From positions 195,437 through 259,436 of the forward strand of contig CAJNDS010002798.1 of assembly GCA_905221605.1 (NCBI GenBank): a stretch of DNA of 64,000 nt, in the 5' to 3' direction. Shown one piece after another: positions 42,546-53,600 of this stretch. Below the pieces are notes generated by a model. It had not been told where the DNA came from. It made no database searches and worked only from the letters and a program-made list of their open reading frames with translations. Made by a program: the position numbers and the translations under genes. The DNA comes from Symbiodinium natans. Taxonomy: Eukaryota; Sar; Dinophyceae; Suessiales; Symbiodiniaceae. Positions within the stretch are counted from its first letter, which is position 1. Every line of letters begins with the position of its first letter.

Positions 42546-43455
42546 TTACCGCAGTCGCAAGCTTTCCAGGGCGACGTCCGCGAAAGCTGGCGGATAGTGC
42601 TGCGTTTCTTTGAGATCAAAGTCTCGTGAATGATCTCCCTTGCAGGTACATGCAAACGTTTCGGACATTGTTCGCACAAACTGTTCGTCGTTCGACATCA
42701 GTTTCCAGATCTTCCGGATAGGCAATCCATCTCTGCCTACCAAGCCTGAAACACAGCCGTGCACTTCGCCGGTGTAATGGGTTCGTTGCCTTGCAAACGA
42801 ACGGGCACTTGCCCATCCCCAGTAGGCACACCTCTGCGGCCATTCTATGACCCATACCCCTACTTGCGGGTGGTTCACCATCACTAAGAAGCTCCGCCAG
42901 AGCTTGCGATGCACCGTGAATAAAGCTTGTAGATGGTCCTGATAGCCCGGCCGATCTTCGTGTCGCCGTTGGTACGGGCTACCTCCGGTACAAGGAGTGC
43001 TGCGCAAGAAAACAACCTTCATCCCCCATTCTCTCGCAACATTCATTGCAGACATGACCCGCTCCACGGTGTCATTTGAGGTTCCGTCAACCCCTTGAGT
43101 AATCGGCAGGACAAATACTTGGTGCACACTTCCTTGCAGTACCGTGAACTCGTGCAAAACTCGATCAGCAAAGTCGAATATTCAGTCTCGAGTTCGCATA
43201 GCCGACAGAAAGCTTCGTATTCGAGGTTGTCTGGCCCGAGTACAGAATCTAGCACTCCAGACAGCAACAAGCAAGACCTGACTGCTGGGACCTCTCGGAA
43301 ATCGATGTTGGTGACATTTTCTAGTCCGAGGGTTGCTGTATGCTTTGCTGTTTGGAGGCGATTTAAATTCTTTGTGAGAAGATCGCTCACATTCTCGGTT
43401 CCGGCCACTCCCTCTACTGCTAACTCGCCGCTATGGACACGGTCTTGGATAAAGC
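42546..43455 (-). pseudogene. 3' part of Copia RNase H plus accessory C-terminal domain
   Basis: Directly after the right copy of the duplicated target site the minus strand reads FIQDRVHSGELAVEGVAGTE then NVSDLLTKNL, the usual end of Copia RNase H. A frameshift near 43150 leads to a second part (43157-42546) with VVFLRSTPCTGGSPYQRR, VWVIEWPQRCAYW and a Cys/His group (CTCKGDHSRDF). I have seen this layout at the end of dinoflagellate Copia polyproteins; its function is unknown. The frame ends at 42546, and 42334-42545 is GC-rich non-coding, possibly LTR remnant. Confidence 0.7.
43443..43455. other. Target-site duplication, right-hand copy (element 3' side)
   Basis: TCTTGGATAAAGC, identical to 54135-54147; the next base on either side differs. 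It lies within the RNase H codons FIQ, so the duplication marks the exact insertion point of the LINE. Confidence 0.85.
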
Positions 43456-43783
43456 TTTTTTGCTTTGCGGCGCAATGCCATGTCTGGCACCTAGCGAGTC
43501 CTCAGCAGACACAATTGGTCCGGCTGCACAGTGGCAGCGAGCTAAGCTCCTAACTACAAACACTTGTGGCCCCGGCACGAATGCCCAAGCAGGCCAAACT
43601 GCAGAAACAGGTGAGAAAAGGCAGAGATGAAAGTCCGACACCCATGGCACTGCACGTCCGCCCGTCGGCGCGCGACAGTAGCAAGTAGCCCTGCAAGAAG
43701 GCCAAAGGAGCGAGCGTCCTCTTCCTTCAGCCGCAGGTGCAACAAGCAGGGCCGTAACTCATCAGCTGCCTATGAACTACGTA

Positions 43784-46700
43784 CTAATGATCTCTGGAGT
43801 ACAGCAGGATGTACACATTGAGTGAGAGCTGCTCAGCATCCCTCTGCAGAAGAGACTTTGCGACTTTGTTGTCATCAGTGATGTATCGTCTGTCATCGGT
43901 GTAAAGCACGGAACGGTAATGCCCAGAGGTTGGAGTGGGACCAAGATGCATGATGCAGGCATGCAATCTATACAGGGTCATCGTGGTGGCAAGGTCCACA
44001 GTGAACACCGGAACGTTTAACGTGCTGATGATATCAACAGGGCACGTGCTTTTACTTATTGTCTCTTCAGCAGTGACAAAACGATTGATCTGGACAATCA
44101 GATGAGCGGGAGCCGTCAGCAATCCTGCAAATCCAGCCTGAGCATGCCATGTATCCAACAGGTTCTGAGGCGTGCAGTGAGCAAACAGAGGCGTGGGCAA
44201 AAGTAGAGGCATCGTGCTGCCAGCTTCCTCAACGCACATGTTGCCATCTGTGAGAGTTCTGCGTTGCCAATGTCCTTCGAACATGTCAGCAAAGCCTCTG
44301 TCCTGAAAGAAAGTGAAGAGTTCGGCAGCATCGTGCTGCCTGTTCGGTTGTGCCCAATCCTTCATGAGCTGTCGCCATGCAAGAAGCTGCCAGACATGCA
44401 AGCCCTTGCGAACCTTGATAGCCGCCTGGAACGCCTTCATCAGTCCTGATGGCATGGTGGGATGGCAAGTGCGGCATGCAAGCCACAGTAGTGCATGAAC
44501 CACAGCATTGGTGTAGCAGGTGTTACCACTATTGAGAAGTTTGGCACGGAGGACAAGTTGCTGGTCAATATGGGCATACTGTCCCCCCAGGGAGGCGGGG
44601 ACAGCAGGTGTGGATGTCCCGCCTGCATGGGCGTGATCTGTGATTCCCCGGCCGCGATGGATGGCAGCGCCCCCGTCTGCAGGAACTTCGAGAGCTGCTT
44701 CTCGAGGTTGGAGCGGCTGAGTCTTTCCTGACGATGTGACATGCCTACGATCTGCGTGCAAGCATTGCCGGCCAGCTTCAGGAGGATCGAGTGAAGTTCG
44801 TTGGCTTGCTCCGACCGCAGTGCAACTGACATCAAGAACGTGATGTTGGGGCCCTTCAGCTCCGGGGCAAGGGGCCGTGTGGGATGGAACCGCGTGATTA
44901 CTGAGGGATCCTGAGACAGAGACAAAAGATCCTTCACCTGCTGATGGGCATCCTGCATGGAGAGTGGGGAGCGAGCGGTGTCCTGAACCAATTGCTCCTC
45001 GTCGAAAGACCATTTCAGGAACGGCCAATGATCGTCCTTGAGAAAGCCCATCTTTGCCAGAGGTCCCTTCTGTTCCGCCGTCAACTTGGCTGGATTTGTC
45101 CTGGCCTCCAGCTCTGTCAGAAGACACATCCAGAGTACATGTCGAAGCGGTGCCTTGACTCCCCCTTGCTCCCTCAGCTCCTTCCACTTCTGGGCCGCCA
45201 TGAACATCGCCTCCGGTACCCCTGCTGGCAAGCCCGTCCTGAGCCACACGACGAAGGAGGTGTCGAGAGCTATGATCCGCAGTGCATCCCCCTGGCGGAG
45301 GACCATTCGGATCAGCAGCTGACACAGAAGGTGCAGGTTCTGGTCGCTCATGCTTTGGGATTTTTGGGAGGAACGCCTGGATCGAGTGGGTGCCATTTGC
45401 CCGCGATGGTTGCCCTTGCCCTTCCCGAGCTTTCCACTGCCTCCCTTCTGTCCCGTCTGGGTCCTCTGCTGCTTGGCCGCCCTTTCCTGTACCGTCGCGC
45501 CTTCCCCTTCTGTCTGTTGACTCGGCATGAACTTCCGAAACAAGTCTAGCTCGTCCCCATCTGGAATTCCTGAATCGCTTGCTGTCATAGTCAAGACCTG
45601 ACGGGGTGATTCCGCTCTGTAGCATGACATACATTGTTTGCCAAAGCACAAAACAGCCAACCGCATGCGTGCCCTCAAATGTCGACTTAGGGATGTGCTG
45701 GCCACAGTACAGGCAGGGCTTGCCAGTACGCACACAGGAGGAGAGAGCTTCGGCGTGCTCGAGCAAATCAAGGCAATCGTGATGTTTGGCTTTCATGTGC
45801 ACCTTTATTCTAGAGGAGTCTGCCGCATACAGATTGCACTCAGGGCAATGGTTTTTCATGCGTGAGCGCAGTGCCTGGTGCTGTGTCACCAGCTTCCATT
45901 GGTCTCCACAGGTCACTTGAAGTTCTTGGAACGTGGCCTCAAGCGAAATGGTAGGCGCGTATGCAGAGTCCGGCATAGCTGTAGCTTGTGGCGTAGGCTC
46001 GGTGCTATGCTCCGTGCCCCCGATGGTGGAGGCGTTGGGGACGGAAGTGCCGGCGGAACGCAAGCCTAGCACAGGGCAGTTCCCCAGAAGTATGTGTGTG
46101 TTAAAGTTGCGCCAGCCGTTGAACTCATACTTGCAGTGCCTGCAAGTGGGCACACCATTCAACGAATGCTCGACCTGATTTTGCATCTGGGCTTGTTTGC
46201 GTTGTGCGGTGACTTTTTCGTACTTATGGGCCTTTACCCTATGTATTTTCAAAAGTCCAGCTGTGGCAAAACAAGAGGGGCAATCCTGGCACTGATGGAC
46301 CTGGGTCACAATGGCTTCAACTGGCGTGAGTCTAGAGGCAGATGGCAGACTCTCGTCGGTGTTATATGTGGCAAGAAGAAGATGAAACCATTGTGTGACT
46401 CTCTCCACACACAAGCCAATTTGCCTATGGTATCTTTGCTGATTGGTGACAACTTCCGCATGCAGGGAAGTCCCGGGTCGCGCGTTCCATTTCCGAAGGA
46501 AGTCATGCGTTGGCTCATGCGTGAGGTGCGCAAGCTGTCCCGTAATGGTGCGCAACTGTCTGGCAACGTATCCGGTGAGGCGTGCATGGTCTTTATAAGA
46601 CATCAGCAGGGATGAGAGCCCATACTTAAGGGTCGGCCAAACAATCGTGCGCCAAAGCAAAACTCTTTTTGCAGTAGAAAGAACATTTTTGGTGCAAAGG

Positions 46701-47854
46701 ATGTGTCGCAATCGCGCAAAGGTGGCCGAGGCACACTTCATGCGGTGATCCAAGGTGTGTGTTTCAAAGCTGCCATAGGAAATTATCACCCCCAGATACT
46801 TATGCTGCCGGACTATAGGGAAGTCAAGGTCAGGACTGATTCTTAGATGCCACGTATCAGCACGTTTGATCCTGGATGAATGCAGGAATTGGGCTGCCTT
46901 TGTACCATGCAGCGAGTACAAAATGACACTCTTCTGAGAGCTCACATCCATTCCAAATTGGCGTAGTGCAGCAACAAGCGCTGATAATTGGCACAAGGCA
47001 CTTCGAAGTTCCTGAATGGATTGGACCTGCCATTGAGCTATGACATCGTCAGCAAACCATGTGATGATGCTGTCAATCTCCGGACCGAGGGTGGAGCGAA
47101 GGTGTCTGTGGACATAGGCCGTCGCAAGACTCCATAGGGATGGCGCCAAGTTGCAGCCTTGGCGTATGCCGCGACTGGTGCGGCAGGATCCCTTATGACC
47201 GAAATGACATAAACCAACATTCAGTTGCTCGTGAACAGCTGTGATATGTTGGATGACCTCTGGAGGAATCTGGGCATCCTCACAGGCTCGCTTGATGACC
47301 CACCTCGGTATTGTGTCAAAGGCTTTGGCAACATCAAGTGAGAAGGTGATCCCCCCCTGGCATTCGGTGCGTAGGACACCTTGCTGGCGCCGCTGTACCA
47401 TGCCTTCCCTGGTGGGAGCATTTTGGCGAACTTTGTGCAGGTGCGAAAAGACGCGACAGAGTGCCTCAGGAGCAGAGCGCTCACTTACGTATGCGTATTG
47501 AGGGATGTCTTGCAGGTACGAGGTGAGGTAGGGCTTGACAATGCGGGCCAGCATACCAGCTTGAATCTTATTCACGGGGTGCAGCAAACTGATGGGGCGT
47601 ACATCAGCCGGCTGCTGTGCAACTTTAGCTGGTTTTGGTAAGAGACAAAGGGAGATGTCAGTGAGCTCAGGCTGTGGCGGCTCAGGGAGCACGGCGAAGT
47701 CACCGTTCAGCGTGTCGGTGACTGCAGAGGCAAGGACTGATGCTCCAATGGACCAGAGAATGCCCGGCGCAGCACCGGGAAGAACCGCTTTTTGTCTAGG
47801 AAGAGCCTGTAACGCCTGGAGGCACGCATCCTTCGTGTATAGAGTGCAGGGCAT
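43784..47854 (-). CDS. LINE ORF2, second part: reverse transcriptase, C2H2 fingers, USP-like protease
   Basis: 1356 codons from 47854. RT motifs: LLPKPAKV and RPISLLHPVNKIQA near 71-98, SLDVAKAFD 172-180, RGIRQGCNLAPSLW 228-241, FADD 267-270. Three C2H2-type fingers follow (CQDCPSCFATAGLLKIHRVKAH in part, CRHCKYEFNGWRNFNTH, CPECNLYAADSSRIKVHMKAKH in part). The last 250 residues are like a ubiquitin-specific protease: NSGNTCYTN with Cys about 1113, QHDAAELF, HLGPTPTSGHY with His about 1312, TDDN, VYILLYS. Between about 45590 and 44600 the true coding frame is a different one (see next entry). The initial frame continues the endonuclease ORF through a shift near 47850. The start codon is therefore not meaningful. 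Confidence 0.8.
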   Translation of the reverse strand: MPCTLYTKDACLQALQALPRQKAVLPGAAPGILWSIGASVLASAVTDTLNGDFAVLPEPPQPELTDISLCLLPKPAKVAQQPADVRPISLLHPVNKIQAGMLARIVKPYLTSYLQDIPQYAYVSERSAPEALCRVFSHLHKVRQNAPTREGMVQRRQQGVLRTECQGGITFSLDVAKAFDTIPRWVIKRACEDAQIPPEVIQHITAVHEQLNVGLCHFGHKGSCRTSRGIRQGCNLAPSLWSLATAYVHRHLRSTLGPEIDSIITWFADDVIAQWQVQSIQELRSALCQLSALVAALRQFGMDVSSQKSVILYSLHGTKAAQFLHSSRIKRADTWHLRISPDLDFPIVRQHKYLGVIISYGSFETHTLDHRMKCASATFARLRHILCTKNVLSTAKRVLLWRTIVWPTLKYGLSSLLMSYKDHARLTGYVARQLRTITGQLAHLTHEPTHDFLRKWNARPGTSLHAEVVTNQQRYHRQIGLCVERVTQWFHLLLATYNTDESLPSASRLTPVEAIVTQVHQCQDCPSCFATAGLLKIHRVKAHKYEKVTAQRKQAQMQNQVEHSLNGVPTCRHCKYEFNGWRNFNTHILLGNCPVLGLRSAGTSVPNASTIGGTEHSTEPTPQATAMPDSAYAPTISLEATFQELQVTCGDQWKLVTQHQALRSRMKNHCPECNLYAADSSRIKVHMKAKHHDCLDLLEHAEALSSCVRTGKPCLYCGQHIPKSTFEGTHAVGCFVLWQTMYVMLQSGITPSGLDYDSKRFRNSRWGRARLVSEVHAESTDRRGRRDGTGKGGQAAEDPDGTEGRQWKAREGQGQPSRANGTHSIQAFLPKIPKHERPEPAPSVSAADPNGPPPGGCTADHSSRHLLRRVAQDGLASRGTGGDVHGGPEVEGAEGARGSQGTASTCTLDVSSDRAGGQDKSSQVDGGTEGTSGKDGLSQGRSLAVPEMVFRRGAIGSGHRSLPTLHAGCPSAGEGSFVSVSGSLSNHAVPSHTAPCPGAEGPQHHVLDVSCTAVGASQRTSLDPPEAGRQCLHADRRHVTSSGKTQPLQPREAALEVPADGGAAIHRGRGITDHAHAGGTSTPAVPASLGGQYAHIDQQLVLRAKLLNSGNTCYTNAVVHALLWLACRTCHPTMPSGLMKAFQAAIKVRKGLHVWQLLAWRQLMKDWAQPNRQHDAAELFTFFQDRGFADMFEGHWQRRTLTDGNMCVEEAGSTMPLLLPTPLFAHCTPQNLLDTWHAQAGFAGLLTAPAHLIVQINRFVTAEETISKSTCPVDIISTLNVPVFTVDLATTMTLYRLHACIMHLGPTPTSGHYRSVLYTDDRRYITDDNKVAKSLLQRDAEQLSLNVYILLYSRDH
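44600..45600 (-). CDS. LINE ORF2 linker domain in a shifted frame
   Basis: The frame that is protein-like here differs from that of RT and USP: DELDLFRKFMPSQQ, a basic GKLGKGKGNHRGQ stretch, then helical LHLLCQLLIRMVLRQGDALR and AMFMAAQKWKELREQGGVKA, and QANELHSILLKLAGNACTQI. It restores a continuous protein between the zinc fingers and the USP-like domain if one shift occurs near 45590 and another near 44600. Function unknown; the basic stretch suggests nucleic-acid contact. Confidence 0.6.
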
Positions 47855-50652
47855 GACGCAGTCGCCGGGGGGGCGATCGGTGACTGATAGAGATCGCGGA
47901 AGTAGGAGACTAGAGTGTCTCGTTCGGCAGACGGTCTTTGAACCTGTCCCTGGGGGGTTCTGATCTGGATGCGCTTCCTGGGCTGTTTTGGGGCAAGCAC
48001 TCGGACAATGCGGTATGTCAGAGCATGATTGCCAGTCGCAGAGGCCTCTTCCGCTTGCTTTAGGCAGTCGTTGAGAAAGTCTCGTTTGCGTTGTCGAGCT
48101 GCTCGTTTGAGTTGAAGCTCGGCCTTAAGAACCGGTGCAAGTGCTCGCCAGTGATGGAAGCAGTCCATCAGCAAGGAATCAGTGCGTGGTGCAAGATGCA
48201 GATTTGCCCGGGCCTCCCACAGTTTGAGGACTTGTTGGTGAGGTCTATCCGCAATTCCTGGGAGATCAGCAGCTGGTCTGCCATCAACAGCATGCCAAGT
48301 GGTCATTAGTGATTGATCCAGCTGTTTGATCGTAGGCTGATGCGGTATGGCCTTGGCGAGGGCAATCGTGAACTCTTCAGCACGTTTCGGATGCTGACGA
48401 AGGGATTCAGCAACTTGCCTAGGGGGTATGCTGGTGTTCTGTTCTGCAGGCTGAGACCAGCTCCACGGGGTCCACCTGAGCGTGAAGGTCGCCTTAACAG
48501 GGACATGTTGTGCCCCTTTGCGCGTAGACGCAACCGGCCATCGGAACGGGGCTGCCTTTTTGCTGTCACGATCGCTATGAAGCTGACGTATAAGAACAAA
48601 GTCAATCTGTGTGGCAGCTCCTGTGGCATCGTTGATGAAAGTTGCAGCTGGAGCTTTTCCGAAGGTGTTGCACGCACACAGTCGGTGAACCTCTAGGAAG
48701 GAGCATAGGTCGTCCACATCGGATTGCGGACCAGGCTTCGAGGGTCTGCCCATACCTGTGACACCTGGTATGTGTGGGAGCGAGGTGTTGAGGTCTCCGA
48801 TGACACACAGGGGATTGCGGATGGGAAGGCCTCGAAGCGTGGATTGCAACTTCTGGAGGAATCGATGCCTTCGCGATATCGCACCCTGCCACCAGTCGGT
48901 GGGATCATCATGCTTTTGATGATACCAGGCGTGTTGATAGACATGAAGAATGTCCAGGGGCTGGTGGCCTGCCCGGAAGAAGATCCTCACATGCTGTAGA
49001 CGGCCCACAAGGACAGGGGTATGCTTAATCATGTGTGAAGGTGCAAGCTTTTTGGATATGCACATCAGCAGCCCGGCCTCCTTTGGTTTATGACTACCGT
49101 GGTGTATGTACGTCCAGTCATCATCATCCCACTCGTAGTCATCTCGCCAGAAGGTCTCCTGGATACATATTATGTCATGGCCGTGCGAAGTTAGCTTAAG
49201 CCAGGTGAGGAATTCATTCCATACGGTGACTGCTAGTCCGCCTGCGTTCCATGTCACAATGCTACATCTCGGGCTTGAGGTCTGAAGAGTTCGGGACGCA
49301 TGGCGAGGGGCTGTATTGCGTGCAGGCTGCTGAGACAAGCAGCGCATGCCAGTGAGGTCCGCAACAGTGCATAGCCTGCCTCGGTACCGCGTCATTCCAA
49401 AATGTTGGGCACGTAGTACTGCTCGCTTGAAAGCACGTTTTCTGCAGCCAGTTAATGTAGGGACATGATGGCCTGGGTTCGCCGGCATGTGGCGAGATGT
49501 GAAAGAGGTGGGGGCTTCAGGACCAGAGGCCGCTGGTCCAACCCTCGGCTCACCCGAACTGATGGGAGCGGTAATGCATGGTATCACCTTCGTAAGGACA
49601 AGAAATGCAATCAGAGTCCTGACAGAAGTTCTCGTTCGGGACGCGGGCTTGGGACCGCGATCAGCCTTGGATTGCAAGTAAGGTCTAGGGGTACAGTGCG
49701 TCACGAGGCAGGTGAGAGAGAGAGCAGAGAGAAGGAGAGAGAGAAGAGGGGCTGCATGGGACATCCATATGCGCCAGCGCGAGAGGTTGACTTTTTTGTA
49801 CTTGCTCTTGCGCAGGGTGCGGGAGCTTGGGTATTTGAATTTCCATTTACGAAGCAGCTGCCAGGCTTTGCCAGCAATGGTCCTAGGCTTGGATGTCGAT
49901 GTCAGTCCTTCGCAGGGTGCCCCGCGTCGAAGTGCAGATAGCAAAGGAGAGGACCAGGCAGGGGGCCAAATGCTGCACATGAGGTCATCATGGTACTCCG
50001 CCAGTTGCGTCCCCCTCGTCTTCGTCCAGTATGGCAGGAGTAGTGGGGGAGCCAGGGGCTGCAATGCCTGAGGGCAAGGGTCCTCCCAAAACCCCCGGTG
50101 CGCGGGCTGATGGTCTGATCCAGGCAGGCGTGCCCCCAATCGGACGGGCTCCATATCCAGGGGGAAGTAGGACCGATGGTAGCCCCTCGGGCGAATACAC
50201 GAGCGACAGGGTGATGGCTGCCGGGCGTGGTGCGGGAGGCCCCGCTGGACCATGTGGACCAGAAGGGCTTGAAGGATGCCCTCCTGTTGCGCATCCTCCA
50301 GTTGCAGGTACATCTGGAGGTTCGCCGATGGCCGGTCTGAGATCGCCTGGAGGTGGTGGTCGAAAGGTGGAGCCCATGCCAGCAGTAGGTGGTGGTGGCC
50401 CGGTAGGCAGCAGCCCCGCAGTCGGCGGAGGTGGGCCTCCTGGTACGGTGAGCTCCTCTGTCTGGGCTCGCAGCAGGCTCGAGCGCAGGCCGTATGTCCG
50501 AGGGTGCATCCCTTCTTGTGGGCGAGGGGCTGCTGGATCTTGTCTCTCGGGATCGGAGCCGTGCCCGGAGAAGTGCGACGCGTGCCGTTCTGGATTCGGT
50601 GGTCTCGCCCGGGTTCGGCGGTAGACTGTCCACTCCTCCAAGGTCGGCGCAT
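47707..50652 (-). CDS. LINE ORF2, first part: AP-type endonuclease
   Basis: 981-codon frame. Endonuclease/exonuclease/phosphatase motifs appear from about 49265: IVTWNAGGLAVTVWNEFLTW, DIICIQETFWRDDYEWDD, a central WWQGAISRRHRFLQKLQ stretch, VIGDLNTSLPHI, ATQIDFVLIRQLHSD and an H near the end (GAQHVPVKATF). A basic helical stretch precedes RT (AARQRKRDFLNDCLKQAEEA). The first 450 residues are Pro/Arg/Ser-rich and overlap two other open frames, so the real N-terminus is unknown. The frame is lost at about 47850, where the RT frame takes over. Confidence 0.75.
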   Translation of the reverse strand: MRRPWRSGQSTAEPGRDHRIQNGTRRTSPGTAPIPRDKIQQPLAHKKGCTLGHTACARACCEPRQRSSPYQEAHLRRLRGCCLPGHHHLLLAWAPPFDHHLQAISDRPSANLQMYLQLEDAQQEGILQALLVHMVQRGLPHHARQPSPCRSCIRPRGYHRSYFPLDMEPVRLGARLPGSDHQPAHRGFWEDPCPQALQPLAPPLLLPYWTKTRGTQLAEYHDDLMCSIWPPAWSSPLLSALRRGAPCEGLTSTSKPRTIAGKAWQLLRKWKFKYPSSRTLRKSKYKKVNLSRWRIWMSHAAPLLSLLLSALSLTCLVTHCTPRPYLQSKADRGPKPASRTRTSVRTLIAFLVLTKVIPCITAPISSGEPRVGPAASGPEAPTSFTSRHMPANPGHHVPTLTGCRKRAFKRAVLRAQHFGMTRYRGRLCTVADLTGMRCLSQQPARNTAPRHASRTLQTSSPRCSIVTWNAGGLAVTVWNEFLTWLKLTSHGHDIICIQETFWRDDYEWDDDDWTYIHHGSHKPKEAGLLMCISKKLAPSHMIKHTPVLVGRLQHVRIFFRAGHQPLDILHVYQHAWYHQKHDDPTDWWQGAISRRHRFLQKLQSTLRGLPIRNPLCVIGDLNTSLPHIPGVTGMGRPSKPGPQSDVDDLCSFLEVHRLCACNTFGKAPAATFINDATGAATQIDFVLIRQLHSDRDSKKAAPFRWPVASTRKGAQHVPVKATFTLRWTPWSWSQPAEQNTSIPPRQVAESLRQHPKRAEEFTIALAKAIPHQPTIKQLDQSLMTTWHAVDGRPAADLPGIADRPHQQVLKLWEARANLHLAPRTDSLLMDCFHHWRALAPVLKAELQLKRAARQRKRDFLNDCLKQAEEASATGNHALTYRIVRVLAPKQPRKRIQIRTPQGQVQRPSAERDTLVSYFRDLYQSPIAPPATASCPALYTRRMRASRRYRLFLDKKRFFPVLRRAFSGPLEHQSLPLQSPTR

Positions 50653-53600
50653 GGCCGGGGTGAGGATGCACGTCCCTCACAGTGCGAAGGGGACCGTGAC
50701 CTGGCGGATCCAGGACTGCCATGTCTGGCTTCGAGACCCCGTCGTAACGCCAGAGCTGTCCTGGCTGAGGAAGAAGAGGGCGCCTCAGTGGCGGATACCC
50801 CGCTCGGGCGTGTAACAGTACCGGTGGTGTGAGTCGTCCGGGATGCCACTGAGGTGTCCTCGGAATCTCCGTCTGAGAGGCTGTTGTCTGCTGTGGCGGG
50901 TCGACCTCTGCCCGCATGCCCTGTGTCACTCGAGAATCGTCCACGGCGAAGGATGGAGGCACCCGGGGCCATTGAGGGCCGTCGTCGGACAGCATCAGGC
51001 TTCCGAGGCGGCATGTTGTATATGCCCTGATCCAATCAGGCGTGAAGGCAGTCAGTCTTGAGCAGTTGGGGCAGCGTGGGAGGCAGCAAAACCAATCAGA
51101 AGGATACAAGGGCATCTCACATGAGGCATATGCATGAAAGCACTGCGAACAGCATTGAGCATAATGAGCGCCCCACAGATGGCACATCGAAAAGTAGATG
51201 GCATCAATCTTGCCTGCTGCATCCATCGGTGCAGTGCTTGCAAGCCAGCTACATGAGAGATAGGTGCGGTATGAAAGGCACGACCATCGGCCTAAATCGT
51301 GAAAGGCAAGTCGGGGGCCTTTGACACCGCAGACAAATTTCATGTCTGGCAGTCTGGCACGAGTTGTTGAATGCATCGCCTGGTGCATGTAATGCAGTGG
51401 AAGATGAAACGGACCTGCGGCAGGGCAAAATGGCTGTAGCAATCTTAACTTGTGCAGTGCCTTCACAACCAGGCGAGTGCATTGAGGCCGGAACAACGCA
51501 GGTAAGATGTCGCAGCACTCGAGCAGAGGCGCAATAACACAAGACAAGGGCTTGAGACAACCAACCCGGCGGTGGGGAACAGCACACAAGTGCGAGGGCT
51601 TTGCTGGGAACGCATGATGAACAGCATCATGAATATGCTGTTGCGGACTACAGGTCCAATAACATCGGCCGATATAAGTACAGACACAGCAGGTGTGCAA
51701 CAGTGCAGTTTTCCGACGCAACATGCTGAGCGGGGCATGGTGCAATTGGCTGTGCAGATGCCAAGGAGGTCGTCCCCGGTCGCATGATCTCAGCCTGAAA
51801 CGGCACAATGTGCAGTGGAGCTGGTCACCGTGTTGCCACAGAAAGCTGAGGACGCAGCAGGAAGCATCATTAGCATCGCGCCGTATGATCAAGAGAAGCC
51901 GTTGAACCGTCCTGTCCCTGTCTTCATCAGGCATGACGCTCAGCTCCGCATCAATGTGCTGTCCAAGGGCTCGACACCATTCATCATGTTGGGTATGGGT
52001 CACCGAGGGCAAGGCTGTTTCAGAGCTGTTAGCGGGGATTCCTGACGTGGAGTGGGCAGGGAGTCGCGGCCTGACCTGTCTGCTGGTGCCACTGGACATA
52101 AGCCGGGAGTGCCGGATCGTGTCGGTGGCGAGCTCCTTCCAAGCCTGAAAGACAATGCGAGCTGCTTCGGTAGCCGAAACAGGGACCTGTGGATCAAGGT
52201 GAGGGCACACAAGCAGGATTCTATCATGTTCCACACTCACATCCAGCTGACTTTCCCTGCTGGGATAATCCGTGGCATCGTGGGTCTCGCTGCTGCCACT
52301 GCTCGAGCTATACAGTCGCTCCATGTCCTGGGCGCACAGTGAAGGCCAAGGTGGGGGCAAAGGAGGACAATTGTCGGGCTGATCAGACTGGCACCGAGGA
52401 GCAGTTCTGACAGGTATTGCAGAAGACGCAATGGCCCCTCTACCACCACGTGAGCCAGAAAGTAGCCTGAGGGTGCAAGCATGTAGCGCCCGTGAGTGTC
52501 GGTGCATGGTGCCACTTCGAGGACAAGGTGACCGTGGCAAAGGCCCCCAGGATGGGTCCGCTCTCTCTATGCAAAATGCAGCATTTTGCATCCAGCTTCG
52601 TGGCGTTTGGTGGTGGCAGTCTTCCCTGGCTACGGAGGACCCATTCCGTGCAATGTGTCCGCCCAAAATCGGACTCAGCTGTGCGCACGTGGCTGATCCT
52701 GCAGTGAGGGACGCACAGAGCATGGCGCCATGAATTGAACATGTGCAGCACACACGTTCTGTTGGATCCAGGCGGTCCGGTCTGAAGACAAGGGTGCCAG
52801 GTGATACAGCAGCATCCTGTTGCGTTGGCGGGCAAGGGTGGTACGGTGCATGCACATGAGGGCAAGGGTCAGAAGCGATGTCCTGCCAGGTAAGGATCGT
52901 GTGCGCGTCGCCGCATATCGATACTTCAGCCTGCAAAAACAGTGAATACATATCAGCAGTTGTGTACATTACAGAACTGAAGTGGTCAATCCAAAACCCG
53001 TGACAAACCCATAAGAAAGGGCAAGAAAGATCGCTTGGCCGGCCTTCACGCCTGTGCTTGGGTGCTGGCAGCGGACGTGGCATGGTCCGCTTCAGTATCG
53101 CGTCATCGATGGCCGAGCCCTCTGCCTGAACCGACACACTGCGTGTGGCTGGCACCGCCTGGCAGGCTTGACTTTGGACATATACTCCGGAGCGCGGTGT
53201 AACAGCAGGTGGAGGACGATGTGGTGTTCCGGTGCTGCAGCTGGCTTCAGGCTCTGAGGAGTTGCTGGGGTCTTCTGTAGGCTCAGATCCAGCCTCAGAC
53301 CCTGACCCAGTGATAGGCTGCGCTTGCAGGGTTGGCAGCTCTTCAAGCTCACTGTCCGGGCTGTCAAGCATCACATCAACCATAGTGTCGTCAGGAACCC
53401 AAGCCTCGCCAGTCTCGCCTGCCGTGTTCACCGTGTACCCGAGAAAGATCTCCGCTGGTGTGCCACTTAGCGCGGTGGCTCCGTCTGCAGGAGAGGGGTC
53501 CGTCAGACCCTCGTGGCCTGTGTCTTCCGCAGCAGCAGTGATCGTTGGCGGCCCATGGAGCAGCTCGTGTAGAAGGTTCGTGGGGCCAGGGCGAACCTTC

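Noticed and set aside
44440-45771. Separate gene nested in the LINE
   Set aside because: Its protein-like part (45600-44600) exactly bridges the zinc fingers and the USP-like domain, so it is better read as the same polyprotein in a shifted frame.
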